Assembly: GCF_000424685.1 (NCBI RefSeq)
Contig: NZ_AUKJ01000018.1
Coordinates: 115,938 to 179,937, forward strand
Length of the DNA: 64,000 nt
Source of the DNA: Methylococcus capsulatus str. Texas = ATCC 19069
GTDB lineage: Bacteria; Pseudomonadota; Gammaproteobacteria; Methylococcales; Methylococcaceae
Direction: 5' to 3'
Below are positions 40,207-49,319 of the stretch, piece by piece; the stretch's first letter is position 1, and each line of letters opens with the position of its first letter. The notes beneath the pieces are model-generated. The model saw only the letters and a program-made list of their open reading frames with translations, made no database searches and was not told where the DNA came from. A program made the position numbers and the translations under genes.

Positions 40207-43200
40207 TCACTCCTTTTCGTACCAGTAGAGCCGGTTGATGCCGGAATTGCCGACCGGATTGGACAGGTCGGGATTCGCCGGCAGGTTGCCGGCCGTGACG
40301 TAGAGTTTACCGTTGACGGCGACGGTGACGGGATCGCTGGGCAGTCCCCGGCCGGTGACGGTGAAGCGCTCGTTGGCCGGGGTCGCCGCGTTGAAGTTGA
40401 AGACGCCGGCCGCGTCGGCGAGACGGATGACATAGGTCAGCGACTCGCCTTCGTTGGGTCCGCACTGTCCGGAAACGCTTCCGCCCTGAGGCGCATAGGT
40501 GCTGAAATAGACCGAGCCGTTGTAGGTGAGCGGGCTGGAGAGCACTTTTTCGCCGCTGGCCGAACTGCCGATGTCGATGTACCAGCCGGATTTGTCGGGA
40601 TGGACAGTGGTCGAGCTCGTCAGGTTGTCGAGATCCGCCAGGGTCTTGACCGGTCCCGTCGGCGGCGAGCCGCTGGCGACGTAGGTGTCCTTGAACATGT
40701 AAAACTGGTTCTGGACGTTGGTATCGAGTGGGTGCTCGCGGTCGCCGGAGCCGATCAGCACGGCATCGAAGCGGCTTGAGCCGGCGGGGGACGGCACGAA
40801 GTCCGGACGGTGGAAGAAGCGCCGGTCCGGCTGTCCGGCATGGCGGCCAACCGAGAGCACGGGGGTGAGGGTCCAGTGGGCGGGCTCGTTGTAGGACGTG
40901 GTGCCGTCCGGTTGCACGTAGGCCAGGTCGGCGCGCCACAGCACGCCGCCGGTGTCGCCGACGTACAGGCGGTCCACCATACCGTTGTCGTCGGTATCGA
41001 CCGCCGTGACCTTGGAGGGAATGCTGTCGGCCAGTCCGGCATGCTGGAACGTCGTTGCCGATGAGGCACCCGATCCTTTGACTGCTTTCCAGACCAGTGC
41101 GCCGGTTTTGGCGTTGACGATGTAGATCGCGTTGCCCTCGGTGTCGTCGGTGCCGGTCGCCGCGTTCCGGGCATTCGCGGCGCTGGCTTCGTCTTTGCGG
41201 GTGCCATAGCCGCCGCCGAAGATGAGCACGGGTTTGCGGCCTTCGCCCCAGTCGAGCTGGGCGATGGTGGGATCGGAGAAGGTGTAGCCGAGTTCGTTGA
41301 AGTTTCCGCTGGCGTCGTTCTTCTCGATCGTCCAGAGCATCCTCGGGGTGTCGGGATCGGTGATGTCGAGCGCGTAATAGCCCTTGCCGCCGCGGCGCAT
41401 GCCGATGAAGGCGATGACCTGGTCGGCGCCGTTCACGGTGCCGTCGCGGTCCATGTCGTTGACATAGACCGCTGCGGTGCCGTCGAGTCCGTAGACATGG
41501 GGTGTCGCCGCGCCGTTGTCCGAGAGCGGCTTTAGATTGCCGAGCAGCCGGCGGGGAATGAAGGCCCAGTCCTCGACGCCGCTGGGTGTTTCAGTGGTGG
41601 TGCCTCCCGAAGCCGAATTGCGGAACATGTGCAGGAAGCCGTCGTTGCCGGAGACCAGGATGCGGACGTCCTGAACGTCCCGCGAATAGCCGCTGCGTGC
41701 GCCGTAGTTGAGCGGCACGGCGGCCGAATGCAGCGGATCGGCCATCAGCCACTTGCGCTTGGCCTGGTTGGCCGGCGACGCCCAGGGGTGGGCCTCGGTG
41801 TAGTTGCCGTCGCCGTCCTCGTCGTTGGCGTCCTGTCCGCGGGCGAACTTGAGCAGTTTCACGGCCGTGGCCTGATCGTCGCTGCTGGCGGTGCCGTAGC
41901 TCGCGGCATCGCTCCAGACCTCGCCGCTCTTCGCCCCGTTCAGACGGAGCGTGTTCCAGAGCGCAGCCGCGGTGGTCGAATCGGCGTTCAGTGCGCGCAG
42001 GGCCGTCGCCGTGCCGTTGCTCAGACTGTCGGGTTCGGTATAGAGCTTCCGGGCGCCGCTGGTGGAGTTGCTGTCGCCGGGCGAGTTCGTCAGGAATCCG
42101 GGGATTCTTTGGCCGCCGCCGCCGCGGCCCACGCTGCGGCCGTCTTTTCCAACCACTTCGCCCTTGCCGGTATCGGCGTAGGTCTGTACATCGAAGCCGG
42201 AAGCGCTGGTCCAGTAGGTGAGCGCTTCATGCTTGATCCTGCCGTCGATGGGAGAGATCGCTTCGATCGGCGGACTGGATGCGTCCAGGACCTGGAGTCG
42301 GTGCGTGGTGGGATCGGATGCCAGCTTGAGCCGTTTCAGATTGCCGTTCCAGCGGGGCGCCTGTTCCGGCTGGAAGATGGAGAAAAACGCGTGATTCAGC
42401 GACTCCGTGCGGTTGAAGACGTTAACCGGTGAGGCGGCCGAGACGAAGGTGGTGCTCACGCTCAGCACTTCCTTGAAGACCTCTTTGAGGGAGGCGATCA
42501 GCACAGTGGGATCGGTGCTCAGCGGCAGCGCATTGTTGGTTCCGCCGGCGACCGCGTAACCGTTGGTCGTGGTGTTGATGTTCGTGGGAGCGACGAAGAA
42601 ATAGGACGTGACGTTCTGTACGTCTTCCAGGTTGCCGGCGCTGCCGTAGGTGCCGTCCGCCAGATCGGCGTCGCGCATCCAGCGGATCACGTTGGCGAAG
42701 GCGCTGTTGCTGGTGCCCGGATTGAGGCCGTTCATACCGCCCGAGTCCTTGCTCTGCCTGATTGCGGCGTCGGAGTCGTTGTCCTTGTTGGAGACCTGGA
42801 ACATGAAGTTGATCATGAACACCTTGGAGCAGTTGTCCACCAGTGGGCTCACGTAATTGGTGCCGTTTTCGATGCCGCTGTCCCACTTGAGCAGCCGGTC
42901 GTCGAAACTCGTTCCGGGGTTGTCGACGTCGAGGTTGTCGTTCCGGTTGCTGTCGCCGTAGTCCTGCCAGCCCTTGTGGCCGTTGAAGATGGCCTGGCCG
43001 GTCAGGTAGCGGAACAGCTCGAAATAGAGCTCCTTGCCCTGGAAGTCGTGGGCCAGGTTGCCTTGCGGCACGGGAATCCGGGCCAGGGCGTCATGGAAGC
43101 GCGCCTTGTCGGTGCTGAAACCTCTCAGCACGTAGGCGCCGTTGCTGCACTGGCCGCTGGGGCCGGCGCCGCACTGGCCGGTGGTGGAATCGGCGTGGTT

Positions 43201-43605
43201 GATCATGAGTCCCACCCGGACAGTGGCGAGCTCGGTGCCGAGATCGTCCATGGCCTTGCGCAAGGCGGCCCGGATCAGGTCGAAATGGGTCACGTCGCCG
43301 CTCGAGGGCAGATAGGTGGTTCCCGAACTGGGGGAGACAGTCGTCCTCAGCGAATGGCAGTCGTCGCCGTGTTCATCGTCGCCATCCTCCTGATGGTCAT
43401 ATCTGTGATCGTCATGCTCGTCGTCTTCACCGGTGCCTTGGCATACCAGTGCGCCCAGGTTCGAGCGGTAGTCCAGGCTGAACATCACCAGCGGTTTCCC
43501 GCCCAGCGAGCCGCCGCCAGCGAAATAGATGTCGGTGTCGTCCGCCCGGCCGGCGCAGAAGGGGGCGGCGATCGAAAGCACCATGATTGCGGGTTGGATT
43601 TTCAT
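40207..43605 (-). CDS. pilY1: Type IV pilus tip/biogenesis protein PilY1
   Basis: A 1132-residue exported protein with a signal peptide (MKIQPAIMVLSIAAPFCAGRA) and a GGAGAA ribosome-binding site. The C-terminal half is the PilY1 beta-propeller. It contains calcium-loop candidates DTDDNGMVDRLYVGD and DMDRDGTVNGAD. The N-terminal region has a von Willebrand-like arrangement (VMFSLDYRSNL, later NCSKVFMINFMFQVSN). Residues 59-84 are an Asp/Glu/His-rich stretch not usual for the family. PilY1 works with minor pilins in pilus extension, adhesion and surface sensing. It is in the operon with fimT, pilV, pilW, pilX and pilE. Confidence 0.93.
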   Translation of the reverse strand: MKIQPAIMVLSIAAPFCAGRADDTDIYFAGGGSLGGKPLVMFSLDYRSNLGALVCQGTGEDDEHDDHRYDHQEDGDDEHGDDCHSLRTTVSPSSGTTYLPSSGDVTHFDLIRAALRKAMDDLGTELATVRVGLMINHADSTTGQCGAGPSGQCSNGAYVLRGFSTDKARFHDALARIPVPQGNLAHDFQGKELYFELFRYLTGQAIFNGHKGWQDYGDSNRNDNLDVDNPGTSFDDRLLKWDSGIENGTNYVSPLVDNCSKVFMINFMFQVSNKDNDSDAAIRQSKDSGGMNGLNPGTSNSAFANVIRWMRDADLADGTYGSAGNLEDVQNVTSYFFVAPTNINTTTNGYAVAGGTNNALPLSTDPTVLIASLKEVFKEVLSVSTTFVSAASPVNVFNRTESLNHAFFSIFQPEQAPRWNGNLKRLKLASDPTTHRLQVLDASSPPIEAISPIDGRIKHEALTYWTSASGFDVQTYADTGKGEVVGKDGRSVGRGGGGQRIPGFLTNSPGDSNSTSGARKLYTEPDSLSNGTATALRALNADSTTAAALWNTLRLNGAKSGEVWSDAASYGTASSDDQATAVKLLKFARGQDANDEDGDGNYTEAHPWASPANQAKRKWLMADPLHSAAVPLNYGARSGYSRDVQDVRILVSGNDGFLHMFRNSASGGTTTETPSGVEDWAFIPRRLLGNLKPLSDNGAATPHVYGLDGTAAVYVNDMDRDGTVNGADQVIAFIGMRRGGKGYYALDITDPDTPRMLWTIEKNDASGNFNELGYTFSDPTIAQLDWGEGRKPVLIFGGGYGTRKDEASAANARNAATGTDDTEGNAIYIVNAKTGALVWKAVKGSGASSATTFQHAGLADSIPSKVTAVDTDDNGMVDRLYVGDTGGVLWRADLAYVQPDGTTSYNEPAHWTLTPVLSVGRHAGQPDRRFFHRPDFVPSPAGSSRFDAVLIGSGDREHPLDTNVQNQFYMFKDTYVASGSPPTGPVKTLADLDNLTSSTTVHPDKSGWYIDIGSSASGEKVLSSPLTYNGSVYFSTYAPQGGSVSGQCGPNEGESLTYVIRLADAAGVFNFNAATPANERFTVTGRGLPSDPVTVAVNGKLYVTAGNLPANPDLSNPVGNSGINRLYWYEKE

Positions 43606-43630
43606 CGTTCTTCTCCGGATTCGACAGGTG

Positions 43631-44179
43631 CTAGGGGGTGGGCGCGGGTGTCGGTGTCGGGTCGGGAGTTTCGCTGTCGTAACGCACCGAGCCGCTGGAG
43701 ACGAGGGTGCCGCGGACGGCGGACACCACGCCGGCGCGGGTGGCATCGGCGGACGATCCGGCCGGCGCGCCGTCGTAGTCGCTTTCGATGACGCGCTCGA
43801 AGACCTTGTTGCCCTCCTCGCGTCTGGACGAGCCGAAGGCGATGCTGCCGCGGACCCGGACGTGCACCGGCGGTGTCGTCAGCGGTGATGGCAGGGCCGG
43901 CAGCGACAGGCCGTTGCAGGTACCGTAGGGATAGCTTGCGGTGCAACGTACATTGTTGCCCATCCGGTCCAGGTTGAGATCGATCGCTTCCGCCGCGACG
44001 TAGTCGGCAGCCGCCTGCGCCTGCTGCAGGCCGTTGATGCGGGCCTCGGCGTTGCGCGCCATGCGGACGCTGGTGCTGCTGGAATGGATCGCCGCGATGC
44101 CCAGCATCGTCAGCACGATGGTGAACAGCAGGCCGACGACCAGGGCGGCGCCGTTTTGCGTGCTTCTTTTCCGGGCCAT
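43631..44179 (-). CDS. pilX: Type IV pilus minor pilin PilX
   Basis: A 182-residue PilX-family protein: NGAALVVGLLFTIVLTMLGIAAIHSSSTSVRMARN forms the N-terminal membrane helix. As usual for PilX, it lacks the Glu5 of other pilins. The C-terminus is a Pro-Thr tail (PDPTPTPAPTP), possibly flexible. It lies 25 bases upstream of pilY1 and 27 bases downstream of pilW. It probably joins the tip complex that primes pilus assembly. Two internal Cys residues could pair. Confidence 0.9.
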   Translation of the reverse strand: MARKRSTQNGAALVVGLLFTIVLTMLGIAAIHSSSTSVRMARNAEARINGLQQAQAAADYVAAEAIDLNLDRMGNNVRCTASYPYGTCNGLSLPALPSPLTTPPVHVRVRGSIAFGSSRREEGNKVFERVIESDYDGAPAGSSADATRAGVVSAVRGTLVSSGSVRYDSETPDPTPTPAPTP

Positions 44180-44206
44180 CGCCGTCTTCCCCTTCCGACG
44201 AAATGC

Positions 44207-45307
44207 TCAGTGATATTGCTGGTTCCGCAACTGTACCGTGGTCGTGAACACTTTTCGGCGGAAGTGGTCACCGAACGGTCCCAGTGTCACCGAGCCGAAT
44301 GTATAAGTCTTGTCATCAGTGTAGCTTGAATCGGATTCCATGCTACGCACCAACACGTGGACTCTGGCACTGATGGCGCAGTCGAGCTCGTCGGGGGTGA
44401 TGGCGGCATAATCCTCCCGGGTGGAGAGATACCGTTCGGGGATGCCATCCATGTCGCAGGACTCATCGGTCATGTTGCCGTCGCCGTCATCGATGCCGAA
44501 TTCGATGTGGAAATATTCGATACCTTCGGCGATTTCTCCCCCGTCATCCGACTCGAAAATGATGGGGTTCCCGGTTTGTCGACCCAGGGTCTTTCGTATC
44601 AGCCTGGGCGCACACCGCGGATCGGTGGGTTTGCTGGCGCATTGTCTCGCCGTGTAACCTCGGCTGATGTAATAGACATGGACGACATACCGCCAATAGG
44701 CCGCGGAGCTGGAGCTGACCGGACAGTCGGGCGGCTCCGGCGGCGTGGCGGTGGATACGGGAAGTCTTACGAGATTGCCATTGGAGCCGCTGGTTCGCAG
44801 ATAGATCAGTCCCGCGAAACGGTCGTTCCTTTTGTCCTCTCCGGTCTGACAATAGACGGGCTTGCCTTCTGCGTGCCTAAGGGCCAGCAGATTGGTTCCA
44901 GGCTTGAGATAGTCGTTGGAGTTGAAGCAGGGCCAATCGGCAGGTATCGAGTCCGCCGACGGGGCCATGAGGTAGTGCGTGGCCGGAGACGAGGACGTCG
45001 TCGTGGTCGTCCAGTTGGTTCCGCAGTCATTCTGCACGCTGATGGCCGAGGCGGAAGGGCAACGGCTCAGGTCGTTGCAATCGGCGCCACCCCAGAATCC
45101 CGCCAGCGCCAGGTCGCTGGCCAGCAGGTTGAGGGTGAACCGTCCGTTTTCCTGCATCAGCGCGAATTGCTCGTTCTGGCGGTAGTTGGTCTTGTGCTGC
45201 ACGAACAGACTGCCGATGGCGCCGACCACCAAAAGGCCCAGCACCATCGATATCAGCAGTTCCACCGTGGAAAACCCCATCAGGCCGCTCCATCTCGGAA
45301 TTTTCAT
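44207..45307 (-). CDS. pilW: Type IV pilus minor pilin PilW
   Basis: A 366-residue PilW-type prepilin. The cleavage site is LMG/FSTVELLISM with Glu5, then a long hydrophobic helix. The GFWGGADCND motif near residue 75 and many Cys residues are typical. ATG 45307 is preferred because a GGAGG element is 12 bases upstream; an ATG at 45319 directly abuts that element. It follows the pilV stop by 2 bases. It is one of the larger minor pilins that link the tip complex. Confidence 0.9.
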   Translation of the reverse strand: MKIPRWSGLMGFSTVELLISMVLGLLVVGAIGSLFVQHKTNYRQNEQFALMQENGRFTLNLLASDLALAGFWGGADCNDLSRCPSASAISVQNDCGTNWTTTTTSSSPATHYLMAPSADSIPADWPCFNSNDYLKPGTNLLALRHAEGKPVYCQTGEDKRNDRFAGLIYLRTSGSNGNLVRLPVSTATPPEPPDCPVSSSSAAYWRYVVHVYYISRGYTARQCASKPTDPRCAPRLIRKTLGRQTGNPIIFESDDGGEIAEGIEYFHIEFGIDDGDGNMTDESCDMDGIPERYLSTREDYAAITPDELDCAISARVHVLVRSMESDSSYTDDKTYTFGSVTLGPFGDHFRRKVFTTTVQLRNQQYH

Positions 45308-45309
45308 GC

Positions 45310-45900
45310 TCAGATGCATCCTCCGCTGACGCCTTCGCGGCAGATATAGGTGCTGATCCGGAAAATCCGGCGGTATTCGTTGTTGGTGCCGTATTGGCCG
45401 TTGCCGCAGGTGTCAGATGCGTTTTCCGACCCTGCTTCGGGCAGGGCAGGCTCGCGGCCGCGCCAGACGATGGTGACGGTGTACTGGCCGGAGCCGCCTG
45501 CATTGCTGCTGGTCACGCACAGCGTGGGGTTGGCCAGCCCGCCAGTTTTGGAGACATTCGTTCCGGTGCCGGTCGTTTCGGCGGTGCCCAGCAGGCTGCG
45601 CTGGAAGTCGCGGCGATCGCAGACCGCCAGGTTGGCCGGCCCCGCGCAGTCGAGCGAGTCGCTGAACGTGGTGTTCGCGTTGAGGGTCCCGGTGTAGCCG
45701 GACAGGGCTTCGGTGTTCAGCCGCATCCGCTCCAGCACGTCCTGGCCGATGGCTGCGGCCAGACTGCGCTGGGCGGATTCGAACGCGGCCTTGCGGGCGG
45801 TGATCTGCAGGGCGGCCAGGCCCAGCAGCGCCACGGCAAAGATGAACACGCTGACGAGTACTTCGATCAGGGTGAAGCCGTTAGGGCGAGACCGGTTCAT
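45310..45900 (-). CDS. pilV: Type IV pilus minor pilin PilV
   Basis: A 196-residue PilV-type prepilin with processing site PNG/FTLIEVLVS and an 8-residue leader. Hydrophobic helix VFIFAVALLGLAALQITA is followed by a Cys-containing globular domain (LDCAGPANLAVCDRRDFQ). It overlaps fimT by 4 bases (ATGA) and leads directly into pilW, consistent with translational coupling. Minor pilins of this type prime pilus assembly and pseudopilus-like tip formation. Confidence 0.92.
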   Translation of the reverse strand: MNRSRPNGFTLIEVLVSVFIFAVALLGLAALQITARKAAFESAQRSLAAAIGQDVLERMRLNTEALSGYTGTLNANTTFSDSLDCAGPANLAVCDRRDFQRSLLGTAETTGTGTNVSKTGGLANPTLCVTSSNAGGSGQYTVTIVWRGREPALPEAGSENASDTCGNGQYGTNNEYRRIFRISTYICREGVSGGCI

Positions 45901-46445
45901 TGGCAGTCGCTTTCGGAAAGATTGACGCCATTGCTGCCCTTTTCCTGAATCTGGTTGCCGTCGTCGTCGCGGGTGGTCCGCAGGCGTCCCGTCATCGCCA
46001 GCACCAGACCTCGCGCCTTGGTGTAACCGCGGCTGTCGCAGAAGATGAAGGTGCCGTTGTTCACACCGCTCAGGAACCCCTTGCCGCCGTAAACCACCCG
46101 GTTGCTGCCGGTGTACTTGATGGTCATGGTCAGCGACGAAGAAACCGGGTCATGGACTCTCAGTACAGTTGCACCGGCCACCACGATCCAGCCGTCCGTC
46201 CAATTCTTCGAGTCGTCGCAGCCGGTGCCGGCGGTGTTCCGCTTGCATACGGTGACCTCGGAGTTGCGCTTCACGGCCTCACTGCGGGCATAGCTCAAGT
46301 CGGCCACCAGCGAATTGATCTGGGCCGCCATGCGGTTGTCCAGGATCAGATCGCGGAAACCGGGTATGCCCACGGTGAGCAGGACGGCGGCGAGGGCGAT
46401 CCCGATCATGAGTTCGATCAGGGTGAAAGCGGCGGTTCTGCGCAT
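45897..46445 (-). CDS. fimT: Type IV pilus minor pilin FimT/GspH type
   Basis: A 182-residue minor pilin starting at MRRTAA/FTLIELMIG; the frame extends 12 codons upstream to 46481. The residue before the predicted cut is Ala instead of the usual Gly. The GspH/FimT signature (RMAAQINSLVADLSYARSEAVKRNSEVTVCKR) and a C-terminal Cys are present. FimT-type pilins can bind DNA and assist natural transformation. This gene heads the six-gene pilin operon. Confidence 0.9.
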   Translation of the reverse strand: MRRTAAFTLIELMIGIALAAVLLTVGIPGFRDLILDNRMAAQINSLVADLSYARSEAVKRNSEVTVCKRNTAGTGCDDSKNWTDGWIVVAGATVLRVHDPVSSSLTMTIKYTGSNRVVYGGKGFLSGVNNGTFIFCDSRGYTKARGLVLAMTGRLRTTRDDDGNQIQEKGSNGVNLSESDCQ

Positions 46446-46508
46446 CGGCGACTCCAGGAGCGGCGAACGCATGAGTTTCAAGCCTCTCTCCCTTCGGGAA
46501 CGTTTGAT

Positions 46509-47621
46509 CTAAGACACCAGCTCGAGAAATCCCGTCACTTCTTCCCGGTCGTGGTAGAGCTGGCGGAATCTCAGGCGGTGGGACACCCCTTGTGCGGCTA
46601 GCCGTTCCTCGATCAAGCCGCGGCAGCGTTCGACTTCCTCGTAGCGCCTGTTCATCGGCAATTTTAGATTGAACACGGCATAGCGGAAGGCGCCGTCGGC
46701 CGCCCAGTCGGCCACCAGCCGAGCGATCCGCGAGGGCTGTTCCACCATGTCGCAGACCAGCCAGTCGACCGGCCTGGAAGGGCGGAAACGGAAACCGTCG
46801 GTGCGCAAATGGGTCACCAGACCGGAGTCCAACAGTGCTGGATCCAGGTTGCCATTGTCGACGGCAGTGGTGCGGATGTGGCGCCGCACCAGTTGCCAGG
46901 TCCAGCCGCCGGGGGCGGCGCCCAGGTCGACGGCGCTCATGCCGGGGCGCAGCATGGTTTCGGGCCGGTCGACGAATACCAGGAACGCTTCTTCGAGCTT
47001 GAGCGTGGACCGGCTCGGCGCGGAGCGGGGAAGCTTGAGGCGGGGGATGCCGCAGGGCCACGGCGCCGAATCGTCCGGCAGCGTGTAGCCCAGATAGGCG
47101 GCGGTCGACGTCAGAAAGAACACGTGCAGGCGTGGGGCCTGCGGTCCGCCGCCGAGCAGGCCGGCCGCGGCGGCGGCGAAAGGACGCTCGAACTTGCGGG
47201 TGAAGGCGGCCAATTCCTTGGCCTCGTTGGTGTCCGCGGTTTCCAGCCAGAGCGTCGAATAGCGCCGCTGCAAGCCGGCCGCCGTGTCGAGGAGCGGGGT
47301 GATCCGGTCGTCGACCGGGAGGTCGGCCAACGGTCCGCTGGCGAAGATCCGCTGGCGGGCGAATATCAGTGCGTCGAACCGCAGCCTGGCGGCTCGGTTG
47401 GCCAGGATCTCGGGCTCGTGCGCCACGAAGACCACATGGGCCGAGTTCTCCTTGGCCCGGACATGGCCGGAAATCCCCGCCGCCTGGGTTTGGACCAGGA
47501 TTTCGGCCGCGCATTCCTTTTCGAAGCCGCGGCGGCAGTAGAGGAGGATCGAGGAGGGCGATGTCAAGGCTTTACCTGGGCGCGGGGCTGGTTTAAGTTG
47601 GAACCGGCGAAAGCTGTGCAT
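46509..47621 (-). CDS. rlmM: 23S rRNA (cytidine-2498-2'-O)-methyltransferase
   Basis: A 370-residue protein that is a full RlmM. The N-terminal THUMP-like part begins ILLYCRRGFEKECAAEIL. The C-terminal Rossmann methyltransferase has AVDLGAAPGGWTWQL with SAM motif I, and DWLVCDMVEQPSR with the catalytic Lys-Asp-Lys-Glu set expected nearby. Start is ambiguous: M at 47621 (or 47633) or TTG at 47567, which would better fit the E. coli N-terminus. It diverges from a Wzt-like gene with only about 25 bases between starts. Confidence 0.93.
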   Translation of the reverse strand: MHSFRRFQLKPAPRPGKALTSPSSILLYCRRGFEKECAAEILVQTQAAGISGHVRAKENSAHVVFVAHEPEILANRAARLRFDALIFARQRIFASGPLADLPVDDRITPLLDTAAGLQRRYSTLWLETADTNEAKELAAFTRKFERPFAAAAAGLLGGGPQAPRLHVFFLTSTAAYLGYTLPDDSAPWPCGIPRLKLPRSAPSRSTLKLEEAFLVFVDRPETMLRPGMSAVDLGAAPGGWTWQLVRRHIRTTAVDNGNLDPALLDSGLVTHLRTDGFRFRPSRPVDWLVCDMVEQPSRIARLVADWAADGAFRYAVFNLKLPMNRRYEEVERCRGLIEERLAAQGVSHRLRFRQLYHDREEVTGFLELVS

Positions 47622-47646
47622 TCTAACCGACATCCTCGTCCCGACC

Positions 47647-48867
47647 GTGAGTTTCCCCCGTATCCTGGCCCACCGGCTCGGCAAGAAATTTTCCCGCTCC
47701 CTGGGGCATTCGCTATGGCATCGTACGCAGGATCTGGGGCGGCGCCTGATCGGGCGACGGCCGACGCCGGTCTTGCGGGCGGGTGAATTCTGGGCGGTGC
47801 GAGACGTGTCCCTCGAAGTCGCGGCGGGCGAGTGCCTGGGACTGGTCGGCCCCAACGGTGCGGGCAAGAGTACGCTGCTACGGATGCTCGGCCGCGAATA
47901 CCGCCCAGACGCCGGGCGGATCGAATTGCACGGGGCGGTGAAATCGCTGATCCGCTTGGGACACGGGCTCCAGCCGATGTACAGCGGGCGCGAAAACGTC
48001 TATCTCAAGTGCGCCGAGCTGGGACTGTCCAAGCGCGACAGCGACGCCAGGCTGGACGAAATCGTGGCCTTCGCCGAACTGGAGGCGGTGTTGGAGCGAC
48101 CGGTCAAGCATTATTCCGATGGCATGTACGCCCGCCTGGAGTTCGCCATCGCCACCTGCATGCCGGTCGATATCCTGCTCATCGACGAAGTGCTGGCGGT
48201 GGGTGACGTCGCATTCCAGTTGCGCTGTCTCGAGCGGCTCCAGACCCTCAAGCGTGAAGGCAGCGCCCTGGTCTTCGTATCCCATTCCGAAATGAACGTG
48301 CTCCATGTGGCCGACCGCTGCCTGCTGCTGTTCGACGGCCAGACCGTGGTCGAGGGACGGCCGGAAGCCGTGTTCGGGAAATACTACGAGGCCGTGGGTT
48401 ATCTCAATCGCGACCTGAAGTCGCTCGGCGTCTTGCCGACTAGACCTCCGGACGTTTCCGCCGGGCTGGATTTTTCCGGGTCGGCGGACGAGCCATTGCA
48501 GGCCAACCCCGGCCAGCCGTTGGCGTTCGAACTGGAATACCGGGCCGAGCGCGATTTCGAGGCCGTCGATCTGCGGCTCGAATTCTGGAATACGGCGGGT
48601 CTGTTCGCAGCCAGCACACTGACGCCGGCGGACAGCCGGCCATGCCTGGCCGGGGGGCGGGGGCGCCTTCGGGTGGAACTGCCCTTCCTCGGCCTGGATG
48701 CCGGGATTTACGACGTTGCCGTGTCGGCGAAGGCGGGCGGGCGCGACCTGGCTTACCGAGGGAAGGCCCGGCGAGTCCAGGTCCTGCAGACGGCTTACGA
48801 TCGCCCCGCCGGCTTCGGCGTCATGGAAGCGCATATCTGGACGGCACCTTCAGGCAGGCCGTCTTGA
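47647..48867 (+). CDS. ABC transporter ATP-binding protein, Wzt-like polysaccharide export
   Basis: A 406-residue protein. The ATPase domain (about 45-260) has Walker A GPNGAGKST, signature YSDGM and Walker B ILLIDEVLAVGD, in the KpsT/RfbE/Wzt subfamily that exports O-antigen or teichoic acid. The C-terminal part (about 275-400) has the beta-sandwich pattern of the Wzt carbohydrate-binding domain (FELEYRAERDFEAVDLRLEFWNTAG). GTG start with poor ribosome-binding site. The usual permease partner Wzm and glycosyltransferases are not adjacent. Confidence 0.85.
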   Translation: MSFPRILAHRLGKKFSRSLGHSLWHRTQDLGRRLIGRRPTPVLRAGEFWAVRDVSLEVAAGECLGLVGPNGAGKSTLLRMLGREYRPDAGRIELHGAVKSLIRLGHGLQPMYSGRENVYLKCAELGLSKRDSDARLDEIVAFAELEAVLERPVKHYSDGMYARLEFAIATCMPVDILLIDEVLAVGDVAFQLRCLERLQTLKREGSALVFVSHSEMNVLHVADRCLLLFDGQTVVEGRPEAVFGKYYEAVGYLNRDLKSLGVLPTRPPDVSAGLDFSGSADEPLQANPGQPLAFELEYRAERDFEAVDLRLEFWNTAGLFAASTLTPADSRPCLAGGRGRLRVELPFLGLDAGIYDVAVSAKAGGRDLAYRGKARRVQVLQTAYDRPAGFGVMEAHIWTAPSGRPS

Positions 48868-48892
48868 ACGTCCGCTACGGGAGACGACCTCA

Positions 48893-49315
48893 GTGACCAA
48901 GGAACAGTGTGTGATTCCCAGGTGTCTGATCAATCAGATTCTGCGTTTGGCCCAGGCATCGCCGGAGCGCGAGGTCTGCGGGCTGGTCGGTGCCACCGCT
49001 GGGCGGAGGATGCGCTGTTATCCGGTGCCCAACGTCGCCGAACGCCCGGAATGCCGTTTTCTTCTCGATCCCAAGGGGCAGATCGACGCCCTGCGCGCCA
49101 TGCGGGAGCGGGGGGAGGAACTGTTCGCGATTTTCCATTCACACCCCACGGCCGCAGCCATTCCATCCCCGGCCGACCTCGAGTTCGCCGCTTACCCGGA
49201 GGCGCTGCATCTCATCGTTTCGCTGGGCACGAAAGGAGTGCTGGAAATGCGGGGCTTCCGTATCGGATCGTCGTCCAGGCCGCGCGAGGTCGAACTCCTG
49301 TTGGCCCCGGAATGA
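48893..49315 (+). CDS. JAMM/MPN domain metalloprotease-like protein
   Basis: A 140-residue protein with a complete JAMM zinc motif: E27 in EVCGLV, H82, H84, S92 and D95 in FHSHPTAAAIPSPAD, with the exact HxHx7Sx2D spacing. This is the small bacterial Mec/JAB-type peptidase family that removes ubiquitin-like (ThiS/MoaD) proteins or cleaves isopeptide-like bonds in sulfur transfer. GTG start with GGGAGA upstream. It lies 25 bases downstream of the Wzt-like gene. No ThiS or cysteine-synthase partner is nearby. Confidence 0.88.
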   Translation: MTKEQCVIPRCLINQILRLAQASPEREVCGLVGATAGRRMRCYPVPNVAERPECRFLLDPKGQIDALRAMRERGEELFAIFHSHPTAAAIPSPADLEFAAYPEALHLIVSLGTKGVLEMRGFRIGSSSRPREVELLLAPE

Positions 49316-49319
49316 TCCG

